This document shows, piece after piece, positions 5,601-5,741 of a DNA stretch of 5,741 nucleotides (position 1 is the first letter of the stretch; each line of letters starts with the position of its first letter). This DNA is from JALHFZ01 sp964483085 (GTDB lineage Bacteria; Synergistota; Synergistia; Synergistales; Aminobacteriaceae). The DNA is taken from NCBI GenBank assembly GCA_964483085.1, contig CAYZZX010000096.1:1-5741 (forward strand). The letters are read 5' to 3'. The notes beneath the pieces are model-generated. The model ran no database searches. It worked only from the letters and a program-made list of their open reading frames with translations, and was not told where the DNA came from. The position numbers and the translations under genes are program-made.

Positions 5601-5717
5601 ATGGAGGAGAAGACCTTAATCCACAGATTTGAGCAGGTTGAGAGGAGATGCCGTGCCCAGCGCCTGCTCTGCGAGTCGTGCTGTTCGCTTAGGAAGTTGT
5701 TCTGGATTACAATCTGA
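5601..5717 (+). CDS. Small cysteine-rich hypothetical protein (38 residues)
   Basis: I do not recognise this product. The frame runs from ATG 5601 to TGA 5717, giving MEEKTLIHRFEQVERRC followed by a basic stretch and ending in LFWITI. It has four cysteines (C17, C24, C27, C28), including a C-x-x-C-C cluster, an amphipathic and strongly charged N-terminal half, and a short hydrophobic C-terminal tail. Support comes from the near-perfect ribosome site at ideal spacing. About 73% of its codons end in G or C by hand count, as expected for coding DNA here. A competing open frame on the other strand has only about 44%. It is divergent from the thioesterase gene, and its start overlaps that gene's predicted promoter. 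No promoter of its own is evident. It could be a metal-binding or regulatory microprotein, or a chance frame. Confidence 0.4.
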   Translation: MEEKTLIHRFEQVERRCRAQRLLCESCCSLRKLFWITI

Positions 5718-5741
5718 ACCGATGGGCAAAGCGAGCACTCG

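Overview
The window looks like ordinary chromosomal DNA from a GC-rich (roughly 58-60%), diderm, probably strictly anaerobic bacterium. The tightly packed betaine-type ABC operon, the iron-dependent alcohol dehydrogenase, the stand-alone rubrerythrin-like protein and the bacterial acyl-ACP thioesterase would fit Synergistota, or anaerobic Desulfobacterota/Firmicutes. That taxonomic guess rests on protein style only, with no marker gene present.

Layout. Bases 1-2712 (+ strand) hold a three-gene ABC importer of the glycine betaine/proline (ProU/OpuA) type: periplasmic binding protein (5' end cut off by the window), ATPase and permease. The genes overlap by 1 and 11 bases, so they are almost surely one transcript with coupled translation. 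Bases 2733-2772 are a perfect 40-base palindrome that can end transcription from both sides. It starts one base past the stop codon of the convergent gene.

Bases 2773-5499 are all on the - strand. Reading leftward from 5499 they are a FatA-like acyl-ACP thioesterase (5499-4768), a small di-iron ferritin-like protein (4662-4180) with its own strong hairpin terminator (4158-4123), and a group III iron-dependent alcohol dehydrogenase (3921-2773) behind a roughly 200-base untranslated region with two small dyads. At the right edge a 38-codon, cysteine-rich open frame (5601-5717, + strand) with a near-consensus ribosome binding site runs divergently from the thioesterase.

How the genes work together. 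The importer is a self-contained unit for compatible solutes or related quaternary amines. Its ATPase lacks the C-terminal CBS pair found in the classical osmosensing ProV/OpuAA. The dehydrogenase, ferritin-like protein and thioesterase appear to be separately expressed housekeeping or metabolic genes; nothing ties them into one pathway. I found no mobile element, CRISPR array, tRNA or rRNA. The least explained items are the small cysteine-rich frame, the overlap of its translation start with the predicted thioesterase promoter, and the structured leader of the dehydrogenase gene.
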